Of a stretch of DNA of 21,221 nt, positions 1 to 8,006 are shown in pieces. The stretch lies in assembly GCA_040881785.1 (NCBI GenBank), contig JBBECO010000151.1, forward strand, positions 1-21,221, given 5' to 3'. Numbering within the stretch: position 1 is the stretch's first letter; the number at the start of each line of letters is the position of its first letter. A program made the position numbers and the translations under genes. Origin of the DNA: JACDCA01 sp040881785 (lineage in GTDB: Bacteria; Acidobacteriota; Vicinamibacteria; Vicinamibacterales; 2-12-FULL-66-21). A model generated the notes under the pieces. That model was given only the letters and a program-made list of their open reading frames with translations. It was not told where the DNA came from and ran no database searches.

Positions 1-17
1 CCGGCGGTAGAGGCGGT

Positions 18-56
18 GCGAAGTGTCGGAGACATCCCACCATTGTGGCACTTCGC
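18..56. repeat. Inverted repeat upstream of the zeta-toxin-like gene
   Basis: An 8-bp perfect inverted repeat, GCGAAGTG at 18-25 and CACTTCGC at 49-56, encloses a 23-nt spacer. It lies about 110 bp ahead of the zeta-type kinase. It could be a regulator binding site or the hairpin of an upstream terminator outside the window; no T-run follows it. Function is unassigned. Confidence 0.3.
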
Positions 57-169
57 GGGCTCGTGTGACGGAGGATGGCGCTGGCATCCCACTCGGCGTG
101 GCATACTGCCCTACACTGATGATCAGAGATGCGTTCAACGATGTGGCGAACCTCGACCGATATCGCCGC

Positions 170-697
170 ATGACTGACGGCGAGAAGAAGATCGTCATCA
201 TCGGCGGCCCGAACGGCGCCGGCAAGACGACGTTTGCGCGAGAGTTCCTGCCTCAGGAGGCCGGCTGCCCCGAGTTCGTCAATGGGGACCTGATCGCGGC
301 GGGCCTCTCCCCCTTCCATCCAGAAGGCGCCGCCTTCCGGGCCGGGCGGCTGATGCTCGAGGAGATCGCTCGCCACGCCGCGGCCGGCCGCAACTTCGCG
401 TTCGAGTCCACCTTGTCGGGGCTGACGTACGTGCGTATGATCGCGGCGTGGCGGGCATCGGGCTACAGGGTCAAGCTCGTCTTTCTCTCGCTGCCCACGC
501 CGGAGGACGCGATCGCCAGGGTGGCGATGCGGGTTGCCCAGGGCGGGCATGATGTGCCGGCCGCGACGATTCGCCGGTGATTCGCCTCAGGACTTCGCAA
601 TTTCGCGGACGTCTATCGCCGGAACGTGGACTACTGGCAGTGGTTCGACAACAGCGGTGATGCCGCGGTACTGCTGGAGGAAGGCAGACTCCCATGA
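170..697 (+). pseudogene. Zeta-toxin-family P-loop kinase interrupted by an in-frame TGA
   Basis: The protein begins MTDGEKKIVIIGG and has a Walker A motif, GGPNGAGKTT, at residues 12-21, followed by a conserved NGD and a FEST segment, as in zeta toxin/UNAG-kinase-like ATPases. Known relatives phosphorylate a small substrate, UDP-N-acetylglucosamine for true zeta toxins. Translation stops at TGA 578-580 (codon 137), but the same frame continues with FASGLRNFADVYRRNVDYW and FDNSG, the family's normal C-terminus, to a stop at 695-697. The family usually has Arg at the interrupted position (RRRF), so a single CGA to TGA transition explains the break. Restored length is 175 residues. Start 170 was chosen for its short lead into Walker A; in-frame starts at 119 and 23 exist and none has a clear ribosome binding site. 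Either a fresh pseudogene or a 136-residue truncated protein. Confidence 0.85.
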
Positions 698-894
698 CCA
701 CGACACGCGAATCCACGCTTCCCGACGCGGACATGCAGGCCGTGCCAAAGGCGCTCGCCAGGGCCGCGAAGCGGGCGCGGGAGATTGCCCGGCAGACGGG
801 TACCGCCGTAGTCGTGGTTCGTGATGGCAAGCGGGTTGAGGAACGAGTCGGCCCGAATGAGGGTGACGGCGTAGATTCCATCAGGGCGTCCTGA
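694..894 (+). CDS. Small basic-helix protein, partner of the zeta-type kinase
   Basis: A 66-residue protein whose ATG overlaps the restored stop of the zeta-type gene (ATGA, 694-697), implying translational coupling. Its centre is a basic helix, ALARAAKRAREIARQTGT, followed by a short strand-turn-strand, AVVVVRDGKRVEE. From memory, small proteins of this type often follow zeta-type ATPases, so it is a candidate antitoxin or chaperone-like partner; that role is inference. It has no catalytic motif, signal peptide or membrane segment. Its last 14 bp overlap the convergent reductase gene. Because the upstream stop lies 114 bp before the ATGA overlap, its translation may now depend on independent initiation; AGGAAGG at 678-684 could serve as a ribosome binding site. 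Confidence 0.7.
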   Translation: MTTTRESTLPDADMQAVPKALARAAKRAREIARQTGTAVVVVRDGKRVEERVGPNEGDGVDSIRAS

Positions 895-1444
895 GCGCCG
901 CGAGCGCGGTGGTCCAGCGCAGCAGTTCGTCGAGCATGGTCGTGGCGGAGGCGTTGGTCTTCTCGGTGCCCGGAAACCGGCCGTCCTGGAGTTCCCTGGC
1001 CACGAACGGGATCGTGACGGCTTCCACGATCGGCACCATTTTCAGCGCGCCGAGCAGCAGTTTCGTGGTCTGCACCGAGCGGAGACCTCCGGAGATCCCC
1101 CCGTAGCTCACGAAACCCGCCGCCTTGTAATTCCACTCGATGTAGAGATGATCGAGTGCATTGACGAGGGCCGGTGGGGAATTGAAGTTGTACTCAGGCG
1201 TCACGATGACGAACGCATCCAGCGCGTCCACGGTCGCACTCCACGCCTTCGTCGTGGCCTGCGTATATCGTTTCAAGCGCGGGTGATTGGGCTCCGAGAG
1301 CAGCGGCAGGTTCACCGCGGCGAGATCCAGCAGTTCGACGTCGAAGCCGCCGTGCTGGCGGGCCTGATCGAGGAACCAGTCGGCTACCGGCGCGCCGACT
1401 CGTCCTTCACGTGTACTGGCGATCACGACTCCTAAACGCGGCAT
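881..1444 (-). CDS. NADPH-dependent FMN reductase family flavoprotein
   Basis: A 187-residue flavodoxin-fold protein of the NADPH-dependent FMN reductase family, which use bound FMN to reduce free flavin, quinones, azo dyes or metals. The N-terminal strand and phosphate loop read VVIASTREGRVGAP. The central PEYNFNSPPALVNALD motif and the later SYGGISGGLRS loop are typical FMN-binding elements of this family. Length is normal and there is no signal peptide, so it should be cytoplasmic. The ATG is preceded on the minus strand by GTGAGGAGCAG, a good ribosome binding site. It stands alone and converges on the small zeta partner with a 14-bp overlap. The physiological substrate cannot be told from sequence. 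Confidence 0.92.
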   Translation of the reverse strand: MPRLGVVIASTREGRVGAPVADWFLDQARQHGGFDVELLDLAAVNLPLLSEPNHPRLKRYTQATTKAWSATVDALDAFVIVTPEYNFNSPPALVNALDHLYIEWNYKAAGFVSYGGISGGLRSVQTTKLLLGALKMVPIVEAVTIPFVARELQDGRFPGTEKTNASATTMLDELLRWTTALAALRTP

Positions 1445-1586
1445 CTGCTCCTCACTGTTCCTGCAATCCCGTGCGTGCCTACGTTCCGCGGCTCGAGCTG
1501 GCGATCGGCGCTGGGCCTCGAGGACGCGCGGACCGTGTTCCGGCGGTACACGGCGCAGCGCGCCGGCGAACGGGAGTGTCTGCCGG

Positions 1587-4232
1587 TCATCGGATCGGGC
1601 CGAAGAGCACGGCGTTCATCAGCAGCATCTGCGTGAGCTCGGTGAAGCCGCGGAAGTTCGGATCCTCGGCGAAGGCGATGATGTGGCCCTGGCCGACCGG
1701 CTGGTGCATCAGGAACGCCTTCTGCGCGAGCTGCGCGCCGACGTCCGGCCAGACGAGACCGCCGGCGACCAGGCGATCGCCGGCGGCGTAGACGCCGACG
1801 TTCGTGCCGCGATCGAGCGTCAGCGGCCGGAAGACGCGGTTGCCCTCGACCATCGCCTGGATCTCGCCGTCGGTGCCCGACGAGAGCCAGTGCTCCATGT
1901 TCATCAGCACGCGCGTGATGACGCCGCTCGTGGCTTCGGGCCGCTCGCGCGGCGGCGTGATGGCGGCGTCATAGTCGTATGTGTCCTCGCCGGACGGCCT
2001 GGCGGGGGCGGCGCCGCTGGCGGGCTGTCCACCCTGTGAAGCCGCGGGCCGATCCGGCCGGCCGCCGCGGAGCTCGGTATAGGTGTCGAGCAGCCCGGCG
2101 CTCGCCGCCCAGCGCGACGCCTCGCCCAGCGTGATCAGCGTGCCGCCGGTGCGCATCCACTCGCGCACCCGATCGAGCATCGCGCCGCCGAGCACTGACC
2201 CATAGCTGCCGGCCGGCACGACGATCACGTCGTAGTTCGCGAGCGTCGCGCGGCCGAGCGATCCCGCCCGCACGGCTGTGACCGGCTGATTGAAGCGCCG
2301 CTCGAGCGAGAAGCGCGCCCATCCTGCCGAGAGGCTCTGCGCCGGCGCGTCCCACACCAGCAGCACGCGCGGCGTCCTCACGATGCGCACATGATTGCTG
2401 CCGAGCGACGCCCCCGCGTCGCTCCAGGCGGTATCGATCGGCAGGACCTCGAGATTGTGCGCGGCGGCGACGCGCGAGAGGCGATCGCGCACGTCATCCG
2501 GGTTCTCGTCGGCCCGCACGACGGCCGTGCCGATGCCGTATTGCCGCCCGGCGAGCGTGAAGCCGGCGCCAGCCGCGCGAACGGTCATCCCTTCGCGCGT
2601 GAGGTCGGACATGGCCGATGCCATGCCGGCGCCCCATGGGATCAGATAGCCGACCTTCGCCGCGGGCACCGGCGCCGCGGGCCGCGCCGCGCTCGTCCAC
2701 GCCGCCGTCTTCGCCCCGGTCGGCCGGTCCGTGACGATGAGGTCGACGTCGTAGAGCAGCGGCAGGCTCCACGCCGTGATGTCGTAGATCTGATCCGGCA
2801 TCCGCAGCTTCCGCCGCCGATCCTGCTCCGCGATGAACTCGTCGCCCATCGTCGTCTGCGGATCGAGCAGCGTGCGCACGAAGCGCCCCATCGGCTGCGC
2901 GAGCGGCACGATGAACGACCCGGCCGCGATCTCGCGCCCCGCAACCTTCACGGGCGCCTCGACGCGCCGGACCTCGAGGCCGTTCTTCATCAGGAGATCA
3001 GCGAGTCGCTCCGCTCGCGTCGGGTCGTTCCCTGCGGCCAGCACATACTCCGTCGTGCCGCCTTCCGCGACGGCCGAGCGGCGATAGTCCACGAAATCGC
3101 GCAGCATCTTCTCGCGGTTCGCCGCCGCGGTGGCCGCCGTCTGAATCGCCGCCGTGAAATGGCGGACGACGCCGTCGCGATAGGTGAGCAGCGTGCCGTC
3201 GCTCCGGCGCAGCGCAAGGCCGCGCGTGCCGGCCATTTCGAACGTCTTGCCGAGCGATCCGATGAAGAACGGCCACGACGCGCCGTACCCGGGATAAAAG
3301 GAGTCGTAGATCTCACGCATGAAGTAGTGGAAGCCGCGCTCGTCGAAGCGCGCGGCGTTGGCGCGGCCGAACGTCACCATCCAGTTGCGCTGTGCCTCGG
3401 TGGTGTTCGGCGTGTTCGGCGCGGCCGCCGGCGGGAAGTAGTACTGGCTCTCGCCGCCCATCTCGTGCAGGTCGACGGTCACCTGCGGCAGCCAGTCGAG
3501 CAGGAACCGCACCTTACCCTGCGACTCGGGATGGTTCTGCGGGAACCAGTCGCGGTTGAGATCGAACAAGTAGTGATTCGTCCGGCCACCGGGCCAGCCT
3601 TCGTCGTGCTCGGCCGCCACGGGATCCGGATCCGGCCGCATCGCTTGCGCGTGCGTGTTCGACGAAATGAACCGCGCGCGCCCGTCGGGGTTCTGCATCG
3701 GATCGATCAGCACGATCGACTCGCGCATGATCAGATCGACCGTCGGGTCGCCGGTCGCCGCGAGCAGATGATACGCCTCCGCCAGCGCCGCGTCCACCCC
3801 GGACGCCTCGTTGCCGTGCACGCTGTGCGTCAGCGCCGTGATCACCGGCTGGTTCTGAATGAGCCCCGACGCGTCGCCCGGCGCCGGATTCGCGAGCTGC
3901 TGCCGGCTTGCCTTGATCTCGTCGATCCGCGCCATCCGCTCGCGGCTGCCGACAATGAAGAGCCAGAGCGGGCGGTCCTGCCAGCTGCGCGCGTACTCGG
4001 TGAGCCGCGCGCGGTCGGGCGCGGCATCCGCCAGGGCCCTCAGGTAGCGCCCGACGTCGTCGGGCGTCGTGATGCGCTCGCCGTGATCGTAGCCAAGTAC
4101 CTGCGTGATCGTCGGGATGTTCGTGTCGTACCTGGTGCCGGGTGACAGCTCGGGCGCCGGCTGAAACGCTGGCTGTGCGCTCGCGGACGTCGCCGTGAGC
4201 ACAAGGGCGGCAAATAGGATGGCTCTGCGCAT
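1587..4232 (-). CDS. Secreted M14-family zinc metallopeptidase with C-terminal amidotransferase-like domain
   Basis: 881 residues from the ATG at 4232, where a signal peptide begins (MRRAILFAALVLTATSASAQ). The reading frame continues upstream to 4427, but that part has no export signal. The M14 carboxypeptidase domain covers about residues 40-400 and keeps the catalytic set: HGNE (H139, E142) as zinc ligands, NPDG at 181-184, DLNRDWF with R227, DLHEMGG with H256 as the third ligand, and E332 in KTFEMAG as the general base. About residues 610-720 resemble a class I glutamine-amidotransferase-like fold (VLLVWDA, YDVIVVPAGSYG), as seen in large bacterial M14 proteins. Expected to cleave peptides in the periplasm or outside the cell. 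It is monocistronic, 210 bp downstream of pncB. The start choice is the main uncertainty. Confidence 0.9.
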   Translation of the reverse strand: MRRAILFAALVLTATSASAQPAFQPAPELSPGTRYDTNIPTITQVLGYDHGERITTPDDVGRYLRALADAAPDRARLTEYARSWQDRPLWLFIVGSRERMARIDEIKASRQQLANPAPGDASGLIQNQPVITALTHSVHGNEASGVDAALAEAYHLLAATGDPTVDLIMRESIVLIDPMQNPDGRARFISSNTHAQAMRPDPDPVAAEHDEGWPGGRTNHYLFDLNRDWFPQNHPESQGKVRFLLDWLPQVTVDLHEMGGESQYYFPPAAAPNTPNTTEAQRNWMVTFGRANAARFDERGFHYFMREIYDSFYPGYGASWPFFIGSLGKTFEMAGTRGLALRRSDGTLLTYRDGVVRHFTAAIQTAATAAANREKMLRDFVDYRRSAVAEGGTTEYVLAAGNDPTRAERLADLLMKNGLEVRRVEAPVKVAGREIAAGSFIVPLAQPMGRFVRTLLDPQTTMGDEFIAEQDRRRKLRMPDQIYDITAWSLPLLYDVDLIVTDRPTGAKTAAWTSAARPAAPVPAAKVGYLIPWGAGMASAMSDLTREGMTVRAAGAGFTLAGRQYGIGTAVVRADENPDDVRDRLSRVAAAHNLEVLPIDTAWSDAGASLGSNHVRIVRTPRVLLVWDAPAQSLSAGWARFSLERRFNQPVTAVRAGSLGRATLANYDVIVVPAGSYGSVLGGAMLDRVREWMRTGGTLITLGEASRWAASAGLLDTYTELRGGRPDRPAASQGGQPASGAAPARPSGEDTYDYDAAITPPRERPEATSGVITRVLMNMEHWLSSGTDGEIQAMVEGNRVFRPLTLDRGTNVGVYAAGDRLVAGGLVWPDVGAQLAQKAFLMHQPVGQGHIIAFAEDPNFRGFTELTQMLLMNAVLFGPIR

Positions 4233-4442
4233 GGCGCAGAGCCTACCGTATCCGCCCCGTTTCAGCGAAGGGGGGCCTCCGGATCGATCAGCGCCAGGCC
4301 GGACGCCGGATCCATGCGGCGCCGGAGCCGGCCTCACGTACCTTCTCGACCCGGAGCGGGGTGCCAGGCGGGCGCCAAACGACCCCAACAGATCGCATTT
4401 GAAAGTCACGGGACTCCCGCTGAACACCGGGTTGAAGCAAAA

Positions 4443-5792
4443 TCACTTCGTGACAACGGCCTCCCGCACACGCGTGTGATGCTGCTCGAGGGCGGCACTG
4501 ACCCTGACAGGGTAGGGCGGATCCGCAGGCTCGAGAGCGGTGACGTGCCCTGGCAAACCCGCCAGCTCCTCCGCCGCGCGCCGCCGGATCGATGGGAGGT
4601 CCGTCGCGCCCTCGGAGGTTCGCCGTCCACCACGCATGACCAGCTGGAGCAGTGGCCGTCCTTCGAGGCGCTCCTCCGCGCGGCCGATCACATCGCCCGT
4701 GGCCCTGCCGGCTTCTTCGCGCCTGAACACCTGCTTGCGCCCGGGCAGGACAGGCTTGTCGCGCGAGAGCTTGGTGCGCCCTTCGCCGCGGAACTCGGAC
4801 AGTTTGTATACGATATCAAGCGATGGCGCGTCGTCGGACACGCCCAATTCGGTGCCCACACCAAAGCCGTCAATAGGTGCGTCGCTGTCGAGCAGGTCGG
4901 CGATGTCGTGCTCGTCCAGCTCGCTACTCGCAAAGATGCCGATCTGCGGCAGGCTGGCGGCGTCGAGCAGGCGGCGTGCCTCCTTTGCAAGCGCGTTCAG
5001 ATCGCCTGAATCCAGACGCACGGCGGTGACTCTGACGTCCTCTGGCGCGTTCTTGACAAGCTCGATCACGCGACGGACGCCTTCGAGTGTGTCGTACGTA
5101 TCCACGAGGAGCACGGTGCCGGGAAAAGTCCGCGCAAACGCCCGAAACGCGTTGCGTTCGTCGCCGTGCGCCTGGACGTAGCTGTGCGCCATCGTCCCGG
5201 CGACCGGTATCCCGTACATCTTGCCCGCCAGAACGTTCGACGTTGCCTCAACGCCGGCGATGTACGCCGCGCGTGCACCCTTCAGCGCCGCGTCGATACC
5301 GTGCGTCCGTCGTGCCCCGAACTCCACCACCTTGCGGCCTCGCGCAGCCGCCACAACCCGCGCCGCCTTCGATGCGAGCACCATCTGGAGATGGACCTGG
5401 TTCATGACGAACGTTTCGACGAGTTGACCCTGTGGAAGTGGAGCGATGATCTCCAGGATCGGCTCGTTCGCGAAGATGGGTCTCCCTTCCGGTACGGCCC
5501 AGACGTCGCCCGTGAATCGGAGGGCGCGCAGCGAGGTCAGGAACGCATCCGAGAAGAGATCCAGTGAGCGCAGGTACGTCAGATCCTCGTCGGTGAACTG
5601 CAACTGCTCCAGGTACGCCAGCACTGATTCGAGTCCGCACGCGAGCAGGAAGTTCCTGTGTTCCGGCAGGCGGCGGACGAATAGCGTGAAGACCGCCGTG
5701 TCGGTCATGCCCTCTGCGAGATAGGCTTCGAGCATCGTGAGCTCGTACAGGTCGGTGAAGAGTCCCAGCTCGTTCGATCGCCCGCCCATCAT
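4443..5792 (-). CDS. pncB: Nicotinate phosphoribosyltransferase
   Basis: A 449-residue enzyme converting nicotinate and PRPP, with ATP, to nicotinate mononucleotide, the entry step of the Preiss-Handler NAD route. The N-terminus FTDLYELTMLEAYL is the family signature. EFGARRTHG (about 157-165), GTMAHSYVQAH (199-209, with H203 as the likely phosphorylated histidine), VDTYDT and VRLDSGDL follow in the expected order, then the GVGTELGVS phosphate-binding loop. Length is normal and it is cytoplasmic. Its ATG lies inside the stop of pncA (ATGA, 5789-5792), so the two are translationally coupled and make consecutive enzymes. The last 60 or so residues are Arg-rich and less conserved in appearance. 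Confidence 0.96.
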   Translation of the reverse strand: MMGGRSNELGLFTDLYELTMLEAYLAEGMTDTAVFTLFVRRLPEHRNFLLACGLESVLAYLEQLQFTDEDLTYLRSLDLFSDAFLTSLRALRFTGDVWAVPEGRPIFANEPILEIIAPLPQGQLVETFVMNQVHLQMVLASKAARVVAAARGRKVVEFGARRTHGIDAALKGARAAYIAGVEATSNVLAGKMYGIPVAGTMAHSYVQAHGDERNAFRAFARTFPGTVLLVDTYDTLEGVRRVIELVKNAPEDVRVTAVRLDSGDLNALAKEARRLLDAASLPQIGIFASSELDEHDIADLLDSDAPIDGFGVGTELGVSDDAPSLDIVYKLSEFRGEGRTKLSRDKPVLPGRKQVFRREEAGRATGDVIGRAEERLEGRPLLQLVMRGGRRTSEGATDLPSIRRRAAEELAGLPGHVTALEPADPPYPVRVSAALEQHHTRVREAVVTK

Positions 5793-6454
5793 GACTGCCC
5801 GTCGTCGGTCATCTCGAACCGGGCTCCCGCCTGCCGCATCTCTTCATTCGCCGTGTGCCGGCCGGCAGGTGTCACGGGACGAGTGCCATCGGCGATCACA
5901 GTGGTTTCGAATCCGTGCCGCCGCGCGTCCAGGACCGTGGCGCGCACGCAGACATCCTGCGCCAGGCCACCGACACACACGCGGCTCACGCCTGATTTCC
6001 GCAGCTCCGCCGCGAGTCCTGTTTCGTCGAACGCCGAATACTGGTCCCGATCGAACCGCACACCCTTCGTGACGATGATTACGGAGCCCGGCAGCTTCAG
6101 GTCGGGATGGAATCTGGCGCCCTCGCTGTCCTGGAGGCAATGCGGCGGCCATGGCCCGCCGGACTCGGCGAAGCTGAGATGTCCGGCAGGGTGCCAGTCG
6201 CGAGACGCGTACACGGCAACGCGCGCATCCACCGCCGCGGCGATCCAGCGGTTGAGCACCGGAACGACCTCGTCGCCATGCTCGATGGGCAGCGCGCCGC
6301 CAGGGCAGAAATCGATCTGAACGTCGACGACGATCAGCGCGTCGCCGGGCTGGAGGGCGTGTCGCGAGGATGGTCCCCTCCCCCCCTGGCGATCGATCTC
6401 TCCGTTCGGCTCGTGCCGGCTGATCTGTTTCAGCGACTCCCGCGTCTCAGCCAT
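5789..6454 (-). CDS. pncA: Nicotinamidase (isochorismatase-family cysteine hydrolase)
   Basis: 221 residues from the ATG at 6454, chosen because AAGGGGTAAAAGAG sits directly upstream; the open frame runs on to 6610 but that part looks non-coding. It hydrolyses nicotinamide to nicotinate and ammonia. The catalytic triad is visible as D44 (IVVDVQIDF), K130 (VTKGVRF) and C169 (GGLAQDVCVRATV). Metal-binding residues are D86, H88 and H92 in SRDWHPAGH. Residues 1-36 form a charged extension that most PncA proteins lack. The product is the substrate of the next gene, pncB, which overlaps by 4 bp, so this is a compact nicotinamide-recycling operon. Confidence 0.93.
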   Translation of the reverse strand: MAETRESLKQISRHEPNGEIDRQGGRGPSSRHALQPGDALIVVDVQIDFCPGGALPIEHGDEVVPVLNRWIAAAVDARVAVYASRDWHPAGHLSFAESGGPWPPHCLQDSEGARFHPDLKLPGSVIIVTKGVRFDRDQYSAFDETGLAAELRKSGVSRVCVGGLAQDVCVRATVLDARRHGFETTVIADGTRPVTPAGRHTANEEMRQAGARFEMTDDGQS

Positions 6455-6634
6455 CTCTTTTACCCCTTGCACACCTATTTTCGAACGCAAACTCCCTGCG
6501 CGCAATCGTCTGGCTGAGGTGTTTGCGCCTGTCGTCTTCTTCGGACAGGGCTTCCCCACATTCTTTCTTTGCAGCCTCCTTGGTAAACCCATGGAGGCAG
6601 TTGGTGACACGTCGCGAACGATCGGGTACTGGCA

Positions 6635-7318
6635 CTAGCGCATCGGCTCACCTGCTGTTCCTTCCCAAAGCTGCCACGTCAGCACGAGCTCGATCGCACG
6701 CTTCTCATCCTCCGCCTTGCTGGCGGCTTCGATCCATTCCCGCGAAATCACCGCCTTCGCGCGATCCGGCACGTCGAACCCGCCGCCGGCGATGAACTTC
6801 CCTTCCGTCAGCACGAACCGCAGCTCGTCAAGGTCCTCCAGCATCCGCACGACCGGGCCGCCCTGCTCCTGCCCCGGCTCCGGTTCTCGTGAGTAGTCGA
6901 ACCGGATGCGGAGCGAGCCGCGGTTGCCGTCAATGACCAGGCTCGCCGATCCCCTGATCCCAACGCCTTTGAGCAGCCGCTCGAACGCCCGGTCGGCGCG
7001 AAAGAAGTGCGTCTCGGTGATGACATGGAACGGCCGTTCGTCGCGGACGACCGTCGTCCGCACCAGGCCATCGGGCCCCATGGCCCGGAACCCCTGCGCG
7101 GTGGTGTGCTCGCCGATCAGCGCCGGACCGATGAAGCCCTGTTCCTCCGCGATGCGCTTCCCGACATCCTCCTCGTCGGAATAGACCCCCGCCTCGTCCA
7201 CCGTCCAGCGGACGGCGCCGTCCGGTGACAGGTAGAGCGTGTGTGTGACCTCTTTCTGCAGGCAGCCCGCGGCCAGTACCCCCGCGAGCACCGCCGGAAT
7301 CGTGAGTCTGTGTCGCAT
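6635..7318 (-). CDS. Uncharacterised lipoprotein
   Basis: 227 residues starting at MRHRLTIPAVLAGVLAAGC. The short basic n-region, hydrophobic stretch and LAAGC lipobox predict lipidation at Cys19. AGGGAGAC precedes the ATG by about 10 nt, which supports this start over the longer open frame. The mature part is a soluble mixed sequence containing YLSPDGAVRWTVDE, ETHFFRADRAFERLL and a C-terminal helix ending VLTWQLWEG. I recognise no family. The gene is divergent from the ECF sigma factor/kinase pair and shares its upstream region, so co-regulation or a role as envelope sensor for that pair is possible but unproven. Confidence 0.8.
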   Translation of the reverse strand: MRHRLTIPAVLAGVLAAGCLQKEVTHTLYLSPDGAVRWTVDEAGVYSDEEDVGKRIAEEQGFIGPALIGEHTTAQGFRAMGPDGLVRTTVVRDERPFHVITETHFFRADRAFERLLKGVGIRGSASLVIDGNRGSLRIRFDYSREPEPGQEQGGPVVRMLEDLDELRFVLTEGKFIAGGGFDVPDRAKAVISREWIEAASKAEDEKRAIELVLTWQLWEGTAGEPMR

Positions 7319-7370
7319 GGTTTCTGTCTCCCTGCCTTGTAGACGGCACGGGCGGTGCGAACCGAACACG

Positions 7371-7405
7371 CACCCCGCACCCCGCATCCCGCATCCCGCA
7401 CCCCG
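7371..7405. repeat. Five-copy 7-bp tandem repeat in a divergent promoter region
   Basis: Five head-to-tail heptamers, CACCCCG or CATCCCG, run from 7371 to 7405 in the 106-bp gap between the lipoprotein start (7318) and the sigma factor start (7425). Copy number at such sites usually varies by slippage. The last copy ends 20 bp from the sigma factor ATG, so length changes could alter promoter spacing for either gene. Confidence 0.85.
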
Positions 7406-7424
7406 TACGGGATAATCCACGCGG

Positions 7425-8006
7425 ATGCTTGGCGACACCGGGTCGGAACTCCTCGAACGGGCAAAGGCGGGGTCGCCCGAGGCGCTGAACCTCGTGTACG
7501 AGCGCGCGGCCGGGCGGCTGCTGGCGTTCATCCGCCTGCGGCTGGGGCGCGATCTACGCGCGCGGCTGGAGTCGCGTGACATCCTGCAGGCGACCTTGTT
7601 GAAGTCGTTTCAGCGTCTTGGCGATCTCCGCGGGAACGACACTCGATCTCTCATGGCCTGGCTCGCGCGCATTGCGGAGCACGAGATCCGCGACTGCGCC
7701 GACCACCAGCACCGCCAGCGGCGGGACGCCGCGCGCGAGGTGCCCCTGGACGACGAGGCGCCGGTGCCCGCCATCACGCGCTCGGCGCTGTCACGGGTGA
7801 TCCTGGACGAAGAAGCCCTGCGGCTCGAGTCGGCGATCGACTCCCTGCGTGCGGACCACCGCGACGTGATCCTCATGCGAAAATTCGAGGAGCTGTCCTT
7901 TGCCGAGATCGCCGCGCGGACCGGACGGAGCGAAGACGCGGCGCGCATGCTGCTCGCGCGCGCGATGACGGCGCTCACACTGAAGCTCTCGGAGATGCCG
8001 CGATGA
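7425..8006 (+). CDS. ECF-family RNA polymerase sigma factor
   Basis: A 193-residue sigma-70-type factor of extracytoplasmic-function size. Region 2 spans about residues 25-95 (LLAFIRLRL, RDILQATLLKSFQRL, SLMAWLARIAEHEIRD). Region 4 spans about 135-185 and contains the helix-turn-helix, HRDVILMRKFEELSFAEIA followed by RTGRSEDAARMLLARAM. The RDIL-Q-T pattern and pairing with a Ser/Thr kinase match ECF groups common in Acidobacteriota and Planctomycetota. Its TGA overlaps the kinase ATG (ATGA, 8003-8006), so kinase and sigma factor are made together; phosphorylation-dependent control is likely by family precedent but not shown here. No strong ribosome binding site precedes the ATG. Confidence 0.93.
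   Translation: MLGDTGSELLERAKAGSPEALNLVYERAAGRLLAFIRLRLGRDLRARLESRDILQATLLKSFQRLGDLRGNDTRSLMAWLARIAEHEIRDCADHQHRQRRDAAREVPLDDEAPVPAITRSALSRVILDEEALRLESAIDSLRADHRDVILMRKFEELSFAEIAARTGRSEDAARMLLARAMTALTLKLSEMPR

Noticed and set aside
75..119. 14-codon leader peptide ahead of the zeta-type gene
   Set aside because: GGAGG directly abuts its ATG, too close to act as a ribosome binding site, and there is no further support.
2391..4145. Long plus-strand open frame opposite the first M14 gene
   Set aside because: Arg/Val/His-rich translation with no domain, fully antisense to a gene with clear motifs; a GC-rich shadow frame.
6455..6635. 62-codon minus-strand frame upstream of pncA
   Set aside because: No ribosome binding site or recognisable content, and it overlaps the pncA start region; not supported as a gene.
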